Positions 17,732 through 25,263 of a stretch of 64,000 nucleotides of DNA are shown here, one piece after another. Position 1 is the stretch's first letter, and every line of letters begins with the position of its first letter. The notes beneath the pieces are model-generated. The model made no database searches, had not been told where the DNA came from, and was given only the letters and a program-made list of their open reading frames with translations. Origin of the DNA: an uncultured Clostridium sp. (GTDB lineage: Bacteria; Bacillota; Clostridia; Lachnospirales; Lachnospiraceae); contig NZ_URHZ01000012.1 of the NCBI RefSeq assembly GCF_900547735.1, positions 1 through 64,000 on the forward strand, in the 5' to 3' direction. The translations under genes were made by a program, and so were the position numbers.

Positions 17732-17800
17732 TGACAATAATAATTTGTCAGAAACATAAAAAAACCTTGTTTGAATTTGTGCACTCTGCTGTGCTATGAT
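17732..17800 (+). promoter_or_regulatory. LysR binding site and RraA-gene promoter
   Basis: TGACAA (17732-17737) and TTGTCA (17745-17750) form an inverted repeat with a 7-bp centre, consistent with the T-N11-A LysR pattern. It sits about 20 bp upstream of a promoter with TTGAAT (17771-17776), 18-bp spacing and TATGAT (17795-17800), the normal place for LysR activation. Confidence 0.55.
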
Positions 17801-17931
17801 CCATCTATACAGAAAAACACCAACTCCACCGGCAGTGACGCGGAGGATGAGGAGCGGAAAACGACACGATTCAGACAGCAGAGTTTATGCGGAGAATTTC
17901 AGATAATACAAAGAAAGGTATGGTGCAGAAA

Positions 17932-18633
17932 ATGGCAGTTGGTAAACGAATTTATTTGAAGAGGCAGATGCCGGATCACGATGTAATGATGCAGTTTAAG
18001 GAGATTCCGGCCTCCAATGTGGCAGATGTGATGGGGAGAAGCTGTGCGATGAATCCCAGAATCCGCCTGGTAAGCAGCCCGAAGTCCCAGATGATGGCAG
18101 GCCCGGCGCTGACGGTCAAAGCGAGGAGCGGAGATAACCTGGCGCTCCATGCCGCCATTGATATGACGCAGGAGGGCGACGTGCTGGTCGTATCCAATGA
18201 GGGCGACAATACCAGGGCGCTGATGGGAGAGATTATGATGGCCCTGCTTTACCATACGAAAAAAGCGGCCGGAATTATTCTGGACGGCCCGATCCGTGAT
18301 ATCGATGAGATTGGCCAGTGGGATTTTCCGGTTTATGCGACGGGAACGACCCCGGGAGGCCCTTACAAGGAAGGACCGGGCGAGGTCAATGTGCCGGTTG
18401 CCTGCGGCGAAATCAGTGTCAATCCGGGAGACATCATCCTGGCTGATCCGGATGGAATCATCGTCATTCCAAGAAAAGACGCTCCTCAGATTTTAGAGGA
18501 TGCTAAAAAATTCCAGGCTGCGGATGAGACAAAACTGGCAGCGGCGAAAAACGGGACATCGAAACGCGACTGGGTGAAAAAATCCCTGGAAGCAAAAGAA
18601 TTTGAAATAATCGACGGGATTTATGAGCCGTAA
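17932..18633 (+). CDS. RraA family protein (HMG/CHA-aldolase-like), copy A
   Basis: A 233-residue protein of the RraA/HMG aldolase fold (PF03737). It carries DGPIRDIDE near residue 118, the G/R/D motif that holds Mg2+ and substrate in 4-hydroxy-4-methyl-2-oxoglutarate aldolases and oxaloacetate decarboxylases. Metabolic context (LysR, a DUF1932 dehydrogenase next) favours an aldolase or decarboxylase over the RNase E-inhibitor role of E. coli RraA. The start at 17932 is aligned with the paralogue at 52001 (MxVGKRIYL); an ATG at 17920 is also possible. It is strikingly similar over its full length to that second copy (shared VATG-type segment FPVYATGTTPGGPYKEGPGE). Confidence 0.85.
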   Translation: MAVGKRIYLKRQMPDHDVMMQFKEIPASNVADVMGRSCAMNPRIRLVSSPKSQMMAGPALTVKARSGDNLALHAAIDMTQEGDVLVVSNEGDNTRALMGEIMMALLYHTKKAAGIILDGPIRDIDEIGQWDFPVYATGTTPGGPYKEGPGEVNVPVACGEISVNPGDIILADPDGIIVIPRKDAPQILEDAKKFQAADETKLAAAKNGTSKRDWVKKSLEAKEFEIIDGIYEP

Positions 18634-18709
18634 AGTACCTATGGTTTCAATAATAATTTGAGTATAGTTCGTAATCTGAATCAACTTATGCCGCCGGAAG
18701 GGCGGCGGA

Positions 18710-19603
18710 ATGGAGAATACAAAGATGAAAATTGGATTTATCGGCTTTGGTGAAGCCGCTTATAATATTTCCCTGGGACTTAAAGGGGAAGGCGTGACGG
18801 GGATTATTGCATTTGACAAGATGGCAAAAGATCCGGTGATGGGCAAGATGGTGACGGGCCGCGCCGCCGAGGCCGGAGTGACGCTTTTTAATACGGCAAA
18901 AGAAGTTGCCGCCGAAGCCGATGTGATATTCGGCGCGGTTCCGTCTTCCTTTGCAATGGATGTCTGCGAAGAGATAGAGGGCGTGCTTGGCGGGGGGAAA
19001 ATCTATGCCGATGTCAGCGCGTCCACCCCTTCCGTAAAAGAAAGGATTTGGGATGCCGTCAAAAATACGGGCGTAAAATTTGTGGATGCCGCCATGCTTG
19101 GATCTCTTCCCAAAGACAAACACCAGGTTCCCATCACGGCCAGCGGAAACGGAGCCGCGCTGTTTCAGGAACTTATGAGCCCTCTGGGAATGAAGATTAC
19201 GACCGCAGGGGAGAAAGCGGGGGCCGCGTCGGCGATCAAGCTGGTGAGAAGTATTTACATGAAGGGAATTGCTTCCCTGATGATAGAAATGCTCCAGGCG
19301 GCCGATGCCTACGATGTATCGGATGAGGTGATTTCCTCAATCTCCAAATCCATGGACAATATTCCGTTCACATCCCATCTGGACAGGCTGGTCACGGGGA
19401 CGGCAATCCACTGCCACCGCCGCGCGGCAGAACTGAAAGGTTCTGTTGCCATGCTGGAGGAGTGCGGATTCAGCCCGGCGATGACCGAGGCGGCTAAGAA
19501 GAGAATGAAAGATATGGAAGCGTTCGACTTTGCGGCACGCTATGTGGAGAAAAAGCCGGAAGGATGGAAAGAGATTATCCGGGTGATGAAAGAAGGAAAA
19601 TAA
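18710..19603 (+). CDS. NAD(P)-dependent oxidoreductase with DUF1932 C-terminal domain
   Basis: A 297-residue dehydrogenase related to 6-phosphogluconate/3-hydroxyisobutyrate dehydrogenases. An N-terminal Rossmann fold carries IGFIGFGEAA (about residues 8-17) and the C-terminal half is DUF1932-like, with IHCHRRAAELKGSVAMLEEC. Such proteins oxidise beta-hydroxy acids or act on phosphorylated aldonates; the substrate is unknown. With the RraA-family aldolase 76 bp upstream it probably makes a two-step route for a branched hydroxy acid. An ATG at 18725 with GGAG upstream is an alternative start. A terminator follows at 19666. Confidence 0.85.
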   Translation: MENTKMKIGFIGFGEAAYNISLGLKGEGVTGIIAFDKMAKDPVMGKMVTGRAAEAGVTLFNTAKEVAAEADVIFGAVPSSFAMDVCEEIEGVLGGGKIYADVSASTPSVKERIWDAVKNTGVKFVDAAMLGSLPKDKHQVPITASGNGAALFQELMSPLGMKITTAGEKAGAASAIKLVRSIYMKGIASLMIEMLQAADAYDVSDEVISSISKSMDNIPFTSHLDRLVTGTAIHCHRRAAELKGSVAMLEECGFSPAMTEAAKKRMKDMEAFDFAARYVEKKPEGWKEIIRVMKEGK

Positions 19604-19665
19604 GATAAATGCACCGAAGGAAGAAATCCCGTTACAAAGAAAAAGAAATTTGTCTATAGTCAAAG

Positions 19666-19694
19666 GAGAGTCCGTTTATTGGACTCTCTTTTTT
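19666..19694 (+). terminator. Terminator after the DUF1932 dehydrogenase
   Basis: GAGAGTCC (19666-19673) pairs with GGACTCTC (19681-19688), followed by TTTTTT that is shared with the next repeat. Confidence 0.7.
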
Positions 19695-19760
19695 CATATC
19701 ATAGGAGTTTCCTATGATATGAAAAAACCTCCGGGCAGGATGCGCCCTCACGCGCCGAGC
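19689..19760. repeat. Terminator-abutting hairpin repeat, copy 3
   Basis: A perfect 18-bp inverted repeat with a 3-nt loop (19689-19706 with 19710-19727, core CATATCATAGGA) starts in the terminator T-tract. It is followed by CCTCCGGGCAGGATGCGC, the same tail as copy 1 at about 7958. Bases 19761-19960 hold no gene; they are AT-rich and probably include the promoter of the next gene. Confidence 0.65.
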
Positions 19761-19960
19761 GGCCCCCGGTTTATTTAGAAGCAGTATGTCTATAAGAATC
19801 AGTGTATTTTTGAAATCTGACAATCTTAATGAAATCTTTATCCCAAATATAATACGCTTACACTCTATTTAGACGCACGGTGCTACAATATAAGTCCAAA
19901 AAAGAAAACGGTGTAATTTAGTCCGGTGTAGTTCAAGGGGATGGGAACAGGAGGAAAGGT

Positions 19961-20566
19961 ATGGGATTGGAACATCTATTTTGCACGACGGCAGAAACGC
20001 TGCTCGCATTTACATTTGACGCCTGCCGGGAGACGGAGAAAAAAGCAGTAACCGTGGGGGCGGGCAATAATACAGAGGCTGTTATTCTGGGAAATATGTA
20101 TAAAGAGCTGATTGAGTCAAATACCGATATTGAGGTGAAGATGTCCTTTGGGCTGGCTGGGATATCCGGCTGTTTTGATGCGTTTAAAGAAGGCCATATT
20201 GATATGTTTGTGGGAGATATGGGGGCTGCGCTTTCCCTTTTTTCGGCAGAGTCTGCAAATAAGAATAATAAGGGGACGGAAAGTGTCTATGAGGCGGCAG
20301 TTTCACGTATGATGTCGGAGCTTCATATCGATATATCAAAACCGCTGGGATATAAATTTAATCAAACCGGAGCGGCATGTAATTTTGTGCGCCGGGAGGT
20401 ACTGGAACGTTATCCGGAACTGAAAGAAGTACTGGGAAAGCTGGAGGGCAGAATCAGTGATAAGGCAATGGCGGAGATGAAGCGCCAGGTCGATGTGATG
20501 GGAATAGGAGCGCAGGAGGAGGCCTGGCGGTACCTGAAAGACAATAAATTCCTGGATGGAAAATAA
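19961..20566 (+). CDS. Shortened OpuAC/OpuBC-like substrate-binding protein, lobe 2 deleted
   Basis: A 201-residue protein whose two ends match osmoprotectant (glycine betaine/choline) binding proteins. The N-terminal part has VTVGAGNNTEAVILGNMYKE followed by DIEVKMSFGLAG, and the C-terminal part has RYPELKEVLGKLEGRISDKA and the typical QVDV ending. Complete proteins of this family run to about 270-300 residues with a signal peptide and a central second lobe; here the middle ~100 residues and any recognisable signal peptide are missing. Yet it has a strong AGGAGG site and an intact frame. No ABC ATPase or permease is adjacent. It may be a decaying fragment, or a repurposed cytoplasmic ligand-binding protein. 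Confidence 0.65.
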   Translation: MGLEHLFCTTAETLLAFTFDACRETEKKAVTVGAGNNTEAVILGNMYKELIESNTDIEVKMSFGLAGISGCFDAFKEGHIDMFVGDMGAALSLFSAESANKNNKGTESVYEAAVSRMMSELHIDISKPLGYKFNQTGAACNFVRREVLERYPELKEVLGKLEGRISDKAMAEMKRQVDVMGIGAQEEAWRYLKDNKFLDGK

Positions 20567-20578
20567 AACCTGCATCAC

Positions 20579-20673
20579 CGTGTTTTACAATCCGCCCGTT
20601 CCGTGATAAACTGTCAAAAGAAGAAAAACAGTTTATTACGGAACGGACAGGGGGAGTAAGGCAGATGAAGAAA
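20579..20673 (+). repeat. Direct repeat A, leader of the sigma-54 activator, with a 19-bp inverted repeat
   Basis: This segment is repeated at 30901-30994: 52 bases are identical (20582-20633), followed by a similar stretch through the start codon and ATGAAGAAA. Inside it CCGTTCCGTGATAAACTGT (20596-20614) and ACAGTTTATTACGGAACGG (20628-20646) form a 19-bp inverted repeat with one mismatch and a 13-nt loop. No T-tract follows, so it is more likely an operator or RNA leader structure than a terminator. Confidence 0.85.
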
Positions 20674-22680
20674 AAGGTAATCATTGCCTGCACCAGAAGG
20701 CGGGTATCTGAATACATCAAGGAGCAATTAGAGGAACTGTTAGGCGAATATGCGGATATCGGCATGATGCTGATTAATCAGGAAAGCGCCTGCCGCATCC
20801 GCTGTGATCTTGTCATTGCAATCAGTGAGGAGATGGCCAAACAGGTGGCTCCGATGCTGATGAACGATACGGAGATTATCGTACTCCATCTGACAATCCA
20901 GAGAAGTATGTATGACAGACTGAAGGCGGCTGCCGGAGAGAAAAAGGCGATTGTAATAAACAACACACAGGAACTGGCTCTCGAAACGGTGGCGCTTTTG
21001 TATGCTCTGGATATGAAAAATATTGAACTGTTTCCCTATTATCCGGGATGTACGGAGAACTATTCCGACATAAAGCTGGCGATTACACCGAACGAATTCC
21101 CGATTATTCCCAGACACATAGAGCGGGTGATTGATATTGGCGAACGGTGTCTGGATCCCTTAACCCTGATAGAGGTATTCAGCCGGCTCGATTGCCTGAA
21201 CCCCGCGGCTATCGAAAAAATATTTACGTATGGCCGTAAGGTCATTTCGATTAACCGTGGAATAACGGAACTGACCAGGTACGGCCATGATTTTGGATTC
21301 AGCGAACAGCAGTTTGTGGAGGGATTCAGCGAGGCGGTTCTGATTTTGGATGATGAGAAGAAGGTAAGCCTTCTGAATTCCGCCGCGCAGGAACTCTTCA
21401 ACGAGCCGTATATCTATCTGGTCCATCGTGATATCTGCGATTTGATACCGGAAATGGGAATACCAAAGGGACGGGTGAAAGCGGATTTGTCCAATGTGCC
21501 GGTCATGATTAATGGTAAAAAATACCTGATGACCTGGAACTTTTTTTCAGATAAGATGGAGGGGAGCAGTGCTCTGATTCTGAAAAGTTTTGAGGAGATG
21601 AGGAATCTCTATGCGCGCTATGGCAGTGAAAGAGTCAGAAAAGCGGAGTTGAAATATAATTTCGATGATATCATCGGTTCCAGCGAAGCAATGAGAAGAA
21701 TGAAGGAAAAGGCGGGAAAGTTTGCTGAAACAGATTTTCCGATCCTGATCCAGGGGGAGAGCGGCACAGGAAAAGAACTGCTCGCCCAGGCTATTCATCA
21801 GGCATCGGGAAGGAAAGAGGAACCGTTCATTGCCTTCAATTGTGCATCTCTCACAGACTCTCTTTTGGAAAGTGAATTATTCGGTTACCATGAGGGCGCA
21901 TTTACCGGAGCAAGCAGAAAAGGAAAGCCGGGAATATTTGAGATGGCCAGCGGCGGCACACTTTTTATGGATGAGATTGGAGATGTCTCCCTGAATCTTC
22001 AGGCAAAGATTCTCAGGGTTCTTCAGGAACAGGAAGTGGTCCGTGTGGGCGGCAGCCAGGTAATCCCCGTGGACGTGCGGATCATATCGGCTACCAATCA
22101 GGATCTCTTATCTTTTGTGAAAGAAAAACGGTTTCGGCTGGATTTGTATTACCGTCTGAATACGCTGATTTTACAGACGGTTCCTCTCAGGAACCGGGCA
22201 AATGATATTTATGACATGCTCCCATGGTTTTTTAGAAAGAACCATATCAGGAAAAACATACATGAAGATGCTATGAAATTTATGCTTAATTACTCCTGGC
22301 CGGGTAATGTCAGGGAATTTCAAAACTGTATTTCCTATCTTTCGATAGTCGAACACGATACAATCCGAGTCGAGGATTTTCCAGAATATATGCTGAGCGA
22401 AAAACCGGCGGTCCGGCTTCAGGCTCATTCTGAAATTTCGGCAGAAAACGAGATACTGACTGAATTATACGGATTCAGACTGAAGGGTGAAAAGACAGGG
22501 CGGAAGAAGCTTGCAGATAATCTGCAGATGAAAGGGATTCCACTCACCGAGGCGGAAATCCGGGTTTATCTGGAACGGCTGCAAGAGAAGGAGTATGTAT
22601 CGATTCATAAAGGGCGTGGTGGTACTCAGATTACTTCAAAAGGAATTCATTCCATTGAGAAGGGCAGCGAAAAAATATAA
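20665..22680 (+). CDS. Sigma-54-dependent transcriptional activator (PrpR_N-PAS-AAA+)
   Basis: A 671-residue bacterial enhancer-binding protein. An N-terminal PrpR-type sensory domain (about 1-190) and a PAS-like domain (about 210-320) precede the AAA+ engine with Walker A GESGTGKE (about 365), the sigma-54 contact loop GAFTGA (about 411) and Walker B LFMDEIGD (about 433). The C terminus is not the usual Fis HTH but a winged-helix-like segment (EIRVYLERLQEKEYVSI). It would act at the -24/-12 promoter at 22915 to drive the operon starting at 23061. GGGGGAGTAAGGCAG precedes the ATG. The inducer is unknown; PrpR_N domains sense small organic acids or related metabolites. Confidence 0.93.
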   Translation: MKKKVIIACTRRRVSEYIKEQLEELLGEYADIGMMLINQESACRIRCDLVIAISEEMAKQVAPMLMNDTEIIVLHLTIQRSMYDRLKAAAGEKKAIVINNTQELALETVALLYALDMKNIELFPYYPGCTENYSDIKLAITPNEFPIIPRHIERVIDIGERCLDPLTLIEVFSRLDCLNPAAIEKIFTYGRKVISINRGITELTRYGHDFGFSEQQFVEGFSEAVLILDDEKKVSLLNSAAQELFNEPYIYLVHRDICDLIPEMGIPKGRVKADLSNVPVMINGKKYLMTWNFFSDKMEGSSALILKSFEEMRNLYARYGSERVRKAELKYNFDDIIGSSEAMRRMKEKAGKFAETDFPILIQGESGTGKELLAQAIHQASGRKEEPFIAFNCASLTDSLLESELFGYHEGAFTGASRKGKPGIFEMASGGTLFMDEIGDVSLNLQAKILRVLQEQEVVRVGGSQVIPVDVRIISATNQDLLSFVKEKRFRLDLYYRLNTLILQTVPLRNRANDIYDMLPWFFRKNHIRKNIHEDAMKFMLNYSWPGNVREFQNCISYLSIVEHDTIRVEDFPEYMLSEKPAVRLQAHSEISAENEILTELYGFRLKGEKTGRKKLADNLQMKGIPLTEAEIRVYLERLQEKEYVSIHKGRGGTQITSKGIHSIEKGSEKI

Positions 22681-22692
22681 ATTGGCTTAATT

Positions 22693-22735
22693 AAAATGGT
22701 TTAATTGGTTATATGCCCAATTAAACCATTTTTTT
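22693..22735 (+). terminator. Terminator after the sigma-54 activator
   Basis: A perfect 16-bp stem (22693-22708 with 22717-22732, core ATGGTTTAATTGG), an 8-nt loop and a run of T. Confidence 0.85.
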
Positions 22736-22797
22736 AATAAAAAGGGGTGAAAAAACATCCTGAAATTCCGGCTTGTTCATTCGGATGAGATAATAAT

Positions 22798-22827
22798 TTG
22801 ATAGTACTGTCTGGAAAATACTGTCAA
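22798..22827. promoter_or_regulatory. Candidate upstream activator sequence (UAS)
   Basis: TTGATAGTA (22798-22806) and TACTGTCAA (22819-22827) form an inverted repeat, one mismatch, with 12-bp spacing and arms about two helical turns apart. It lies about 90-120 bp upstream of the -24 box, where enhancer-binding proteins usually dock. GATAAACTGTC in the activator's own leader (20605) resembles a half-site. Confidence 0.5.
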
Positions 22828-22914
22828 TAAGGGAAGATATATCAGGCTCTGCATAAGGGAAAAAGAAAAATCAAGGGTAGACATTACAGAGGCGGCCCGT
22901 ACAGAGATAAAAAT

Positions 22915-22930
22915 TGGCACAGTGTTTGCT
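22915..22930 (+). promoter_or_regulatory. Sigma-54 (-24/-12) promoter of the thiazoline/cysteine operon
   Basis: TGGCAC-AGTGT-TTGCT matches the RpoN consensus TGGCAC-N5-TTGCW, with GG (22916-22917) and GC (22928-22929) separated by the required 10 bp. Transcription would begin near 22941, giving a leader of about 120 nt. The 380-bp gap 22681-23060 holds only this promoter, the UAS and the preceding terminator. Confidence 0.9.
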
Positions 22931-23060
22931 TTATATAGGAGTGTAAGCAAAAGGATGCCGATTATGACAGGCTGGTAAAGGGGGGCCAGATCCGGGATGG
23001 CAAGGTTCAGGATGTTTTACGGGAGAGGTTGTGTAAAAAATACAAATTTAAGGAGGAAGT

Positions 23061-24449
23061 ATGGAGAAACGTAATAAACAAAATCAAAACGCAGTTCAGG
23101 ACAAAGACATTGGATTTTTATCATTTACGCCGTTGGTTGTTTTTCTTGTAGTGTATATGGGAAGCGGAATTCTTTTTACAATTATGGGAACACCGGATCC
23201 GTTTAAGCAGGTTCCAAGAAACTTTGCCTTACTTTTAGGTGTCGTAATCGCCCTGCTGATGGGTAAGAGGAAACTCGGGGATAAGGTAAACCGGTTCGCC
23301 GAAGCGGCCGCGAGCCCGGGTATCATGGTCATGACTCTGGTGCTACTGATGTCCGGGGCATTTTCCTCCACAGCCAAGGCAATGGGCGCCGTGGATGCGA
23401 CGGCAAGTCTGGGTCTGGCGCTGATTCCCCATCAGTTTCTTGTTGCGGGCCTGTTTCTGATTTCAGCGGTGATATCGACGGCTATGGGAACCTGCATGGG
23501 CACCGTAGCGGCCATCGGGCCAATCGCCGTCGGTCTGGCGGAAAGTGCGGGCATTGATATGGCATTTACCCTTTCGGCTGTACTTGGCGGTTCCATGTTT
23601 GGTGATAATCTGTCGTTCATTTCCGACACTACCATTGTTGCGACAAGAGGAGCCGGATGTGCGATGAAAGACAAATTCCGGATGAACTTTAAAATTGCTC
23701 TTCCGGCGGCAATTGCCACGATGGTGCTTTATGCCGTTATGACAAAGAGTACCGGAAATGTGGATGCATCCTACACGTATGAACTGAGTAAAGTCATTCC
23801 GTATCTGGCGGTCCTTGTACTTGCAATGGCAGGACTTGATATAATCGTCGTGCTGATGTGCGGAACAATCCTGGCAGGCGTCATTGGAATCATGTCGGGG
23901 AGCCTGACATTAATCACGTTTACGCAGGCGATTGCTGCCGGCTCGTTCGGAATGTTGGAAACGGCCATGATTGGCATTCTTGTGAAAGGCATTATGGGGC
24001 TTGTGGAAGATCGGGGAGGAATCAGATGTCTTACCAATCTTGCCAATGCGAAAATTAAAAGCCGTAAGACGGCGCAGTACCTGATGGGATTGATTATCAG
24101 CGTCATTGATTTCTTTATTGGAAACAATACGGTCTGTATCCTGATTTGTACCCCGGTCCTGAAACCGATTGCCAGAAAATATAATATCTGTAATAAGCGC
24201 TTTGCATCAATTTTAGATGTATTTGCCTGTGTTGTACCAGGACTTTCGCCAATAGGAACAGCGGTACTTCTGGCAATGAGTTATGGAGGTATTTCTTCTC
24301 CTCTGGCAGTGATTAAGACAAATTTTTACTGTATGCTGCTGGCGGTATCCATGCTCATCACAATCAGTATGAATTTATATAAAATGCCGGAGGAAGAAAA
24401 CGGGGACGTTGATTTCTATCCGGAACTCGATGAAGAAACAGCAGCCTGA
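23061..24449 (+). CDS. NhaC family Na+/H+ antiporter-like carrier
   Basis: A 462-residue membrane protein of the NhaC family (PF03553) with about twelve hydrophobic segments. Family landmarks are GDNLSFISDTTIVATRGAGC (about residues 181-200) and the repeated STAMGTCMGTVAAIGPIA stretch. NhaC-family proteins exchange Na+ for H+ or for organic solutes (malate/lactate in MleN, tetracycline-like in others), and in catabolic operons they usually serve as substrate carriers. As first gene behind the sigma-54 promoter it is probably the importer of the substrate degraded by the following enzymes. TTTAAGGAGG precedes the start. Confidence 0.88.
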   Translation: MEKRNKQNQNAVQDKDIGFLSFTPLVVFLVVYMGSGILFTIMGTPDPFKQVPRNFALLLGVVIALLMGKRKLGDKVNRFAEAAASPGIMVMTLVLLMSGAFSSTAKAMGAVDATASLGLALIPHQFLVAGLFLISAVISTAMGTCMGTVAAIGPIAVGLAESAGIDMAFTLSAVLGGSMFGDNLSFISDTTIVATRGAGCAMKDKFRMNFKIALPAAIATMVLYAVMTKSTGNVDASYTYELSKVIPYLAVLVLAMAGLDIIVVLMCGTILAGVIGIMSGSLTLITFTQAIAAGSFGMLETAMIGILVKGIMGLVEDRGGIRCLTNLANAKIKSRKTAQYLMGLIISVIDFFIGNNTVCILICTPVLKPIARKYNICNKRFASILDVFACVVPGLSPIGTAVLLAMSYGGISSPLAVIKTNFYCMLLAVSMLITISMNLYKMPEEENGDVDFYPELDEETAA

Positions 24450-24512
24450 AGGTTCAATTCGTGAAACGGTCCCCGGCGGACCGTAATGACAGGTGCACAG
24501 GAGAAAAGAAGA

Positions 24513-25205
24513 ATGAAAGAGTTCACAGAAAAACATCATGCATGGCTGGTGGGCCGGTTTTATGGACGGCTGATGCAGGAGTGTCCCGACAGGGGAGAGG
24601 CCATATTTGTTATGAGTACACAGCGCTATGCGGAACAGCGTGGTTCGCGGATGGCCCAAAGGGCGGTGAGAGACGGAAAAGGATTGAATTTTACTACATA
24701 CCGTGAGTATGGGGAATGGAAAAATACCGAGACGGTCAAACGGGAAGGCTGCGCGAATGCGGGAGAGACGACGGCCTGGTCTCCGGATCATGTTGAGAAG
24801 GTTTATATGTGCCCCTGGGCCGCGCAGTTTAAAGAAATGGGACTAAAGAAATGCGGAACGCTTTACTGCAGGCACGTAGATCAATCGATTGTCAGGGGAT
24901 TTAATCCATTACTCACATACGAGGTTCCTCAGAGTATGCATGAAAGCGGCTATTGTCTGCAGATATCAAGAGGGGCGGATTTTAGGGAAGGCCAGGTGTT
25001 TAACAAACGTACGGAATACCAGAAAACATTCGATTATCATTGCGGACATTGCTATAAGACGTTCCGGGAAATTGTAACAGCCATCCTTGGAGAGCAGGGA
25101 GAGCGGATCTCACGCAGCGTATTGCAGGAATTTGGTAAAACATATGGGGAGGAGATGGCGGCCGTTCTTCTTTCATATCAGGATCAGGATTTTAACCTTA
25201 TCTGA
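24513..25205 (+). CDS. L-2-amino-thiazoline-4-carboxylate (ATC) hydrolase family protein 1
   Basis: A 230-residue protein of the PF14196 family, named after the Pseudomonas enzyme that opens the L-ATC ring to N-carbamoyl-L-cysteine. Conserved features seen are CPWAAQFKEMG (Cys about residue 101), then GTLYCRHVDQSIVRGFNP with paired Cys and His/Asp, and SGYCLQI. The same features recur in the last gene of this operon (29997). The start at 24513 is preferred because AGGAG lies nine bases upstream; an ATG at 24486 has no site. The substrate in this organism is not proven; ring-opening of a thiazoline is an inference from the family and the cysteine-degrading neighbours. Confidence 0.75.
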   Translation: MKEFTEKHHAWLVGRFYGRLMQECPDRGEAIFVMSTQRYAEQRGSRMAQRAVRDGKGLNFTTYREYGEWKNTETVKREGCANAGETTAWSPDHVEKVYMCPWAAQFKEMGLKKCGTLYCRHVDQSIVRGFNPLLTYEVPQSMHESGYCLQISRGADFREGQVFNKRTEYQKTFDYHCGHCYKTFREIVTAILGEQGERISRSVLQEFGKTYGEEMAAVLLSYQDQDFNLI

Positions 25206-25263
25206 AAAATTATTATGAGCGTGGCAAAATGAAAATCTTGCCAAATTAAAGGGGAGAAGAATT

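Noticed and set aside
22957..22980. Seven-codon frame (MPIMTGW) in the leader of the sigma-54 operon
   Set aside because: The ribosome site is weak and the peptide is not rich in any regulatory amino acid; it could be chance.
25215..25240. Second possible sigma-54 promoter (TGGCA...TTGCC) before the flavoprotein gene
   Set aside because: The GG to GC spacing is 15 bp instead of 10; it is better seen as a weak TGGCAA/TTGCCA hairpin.
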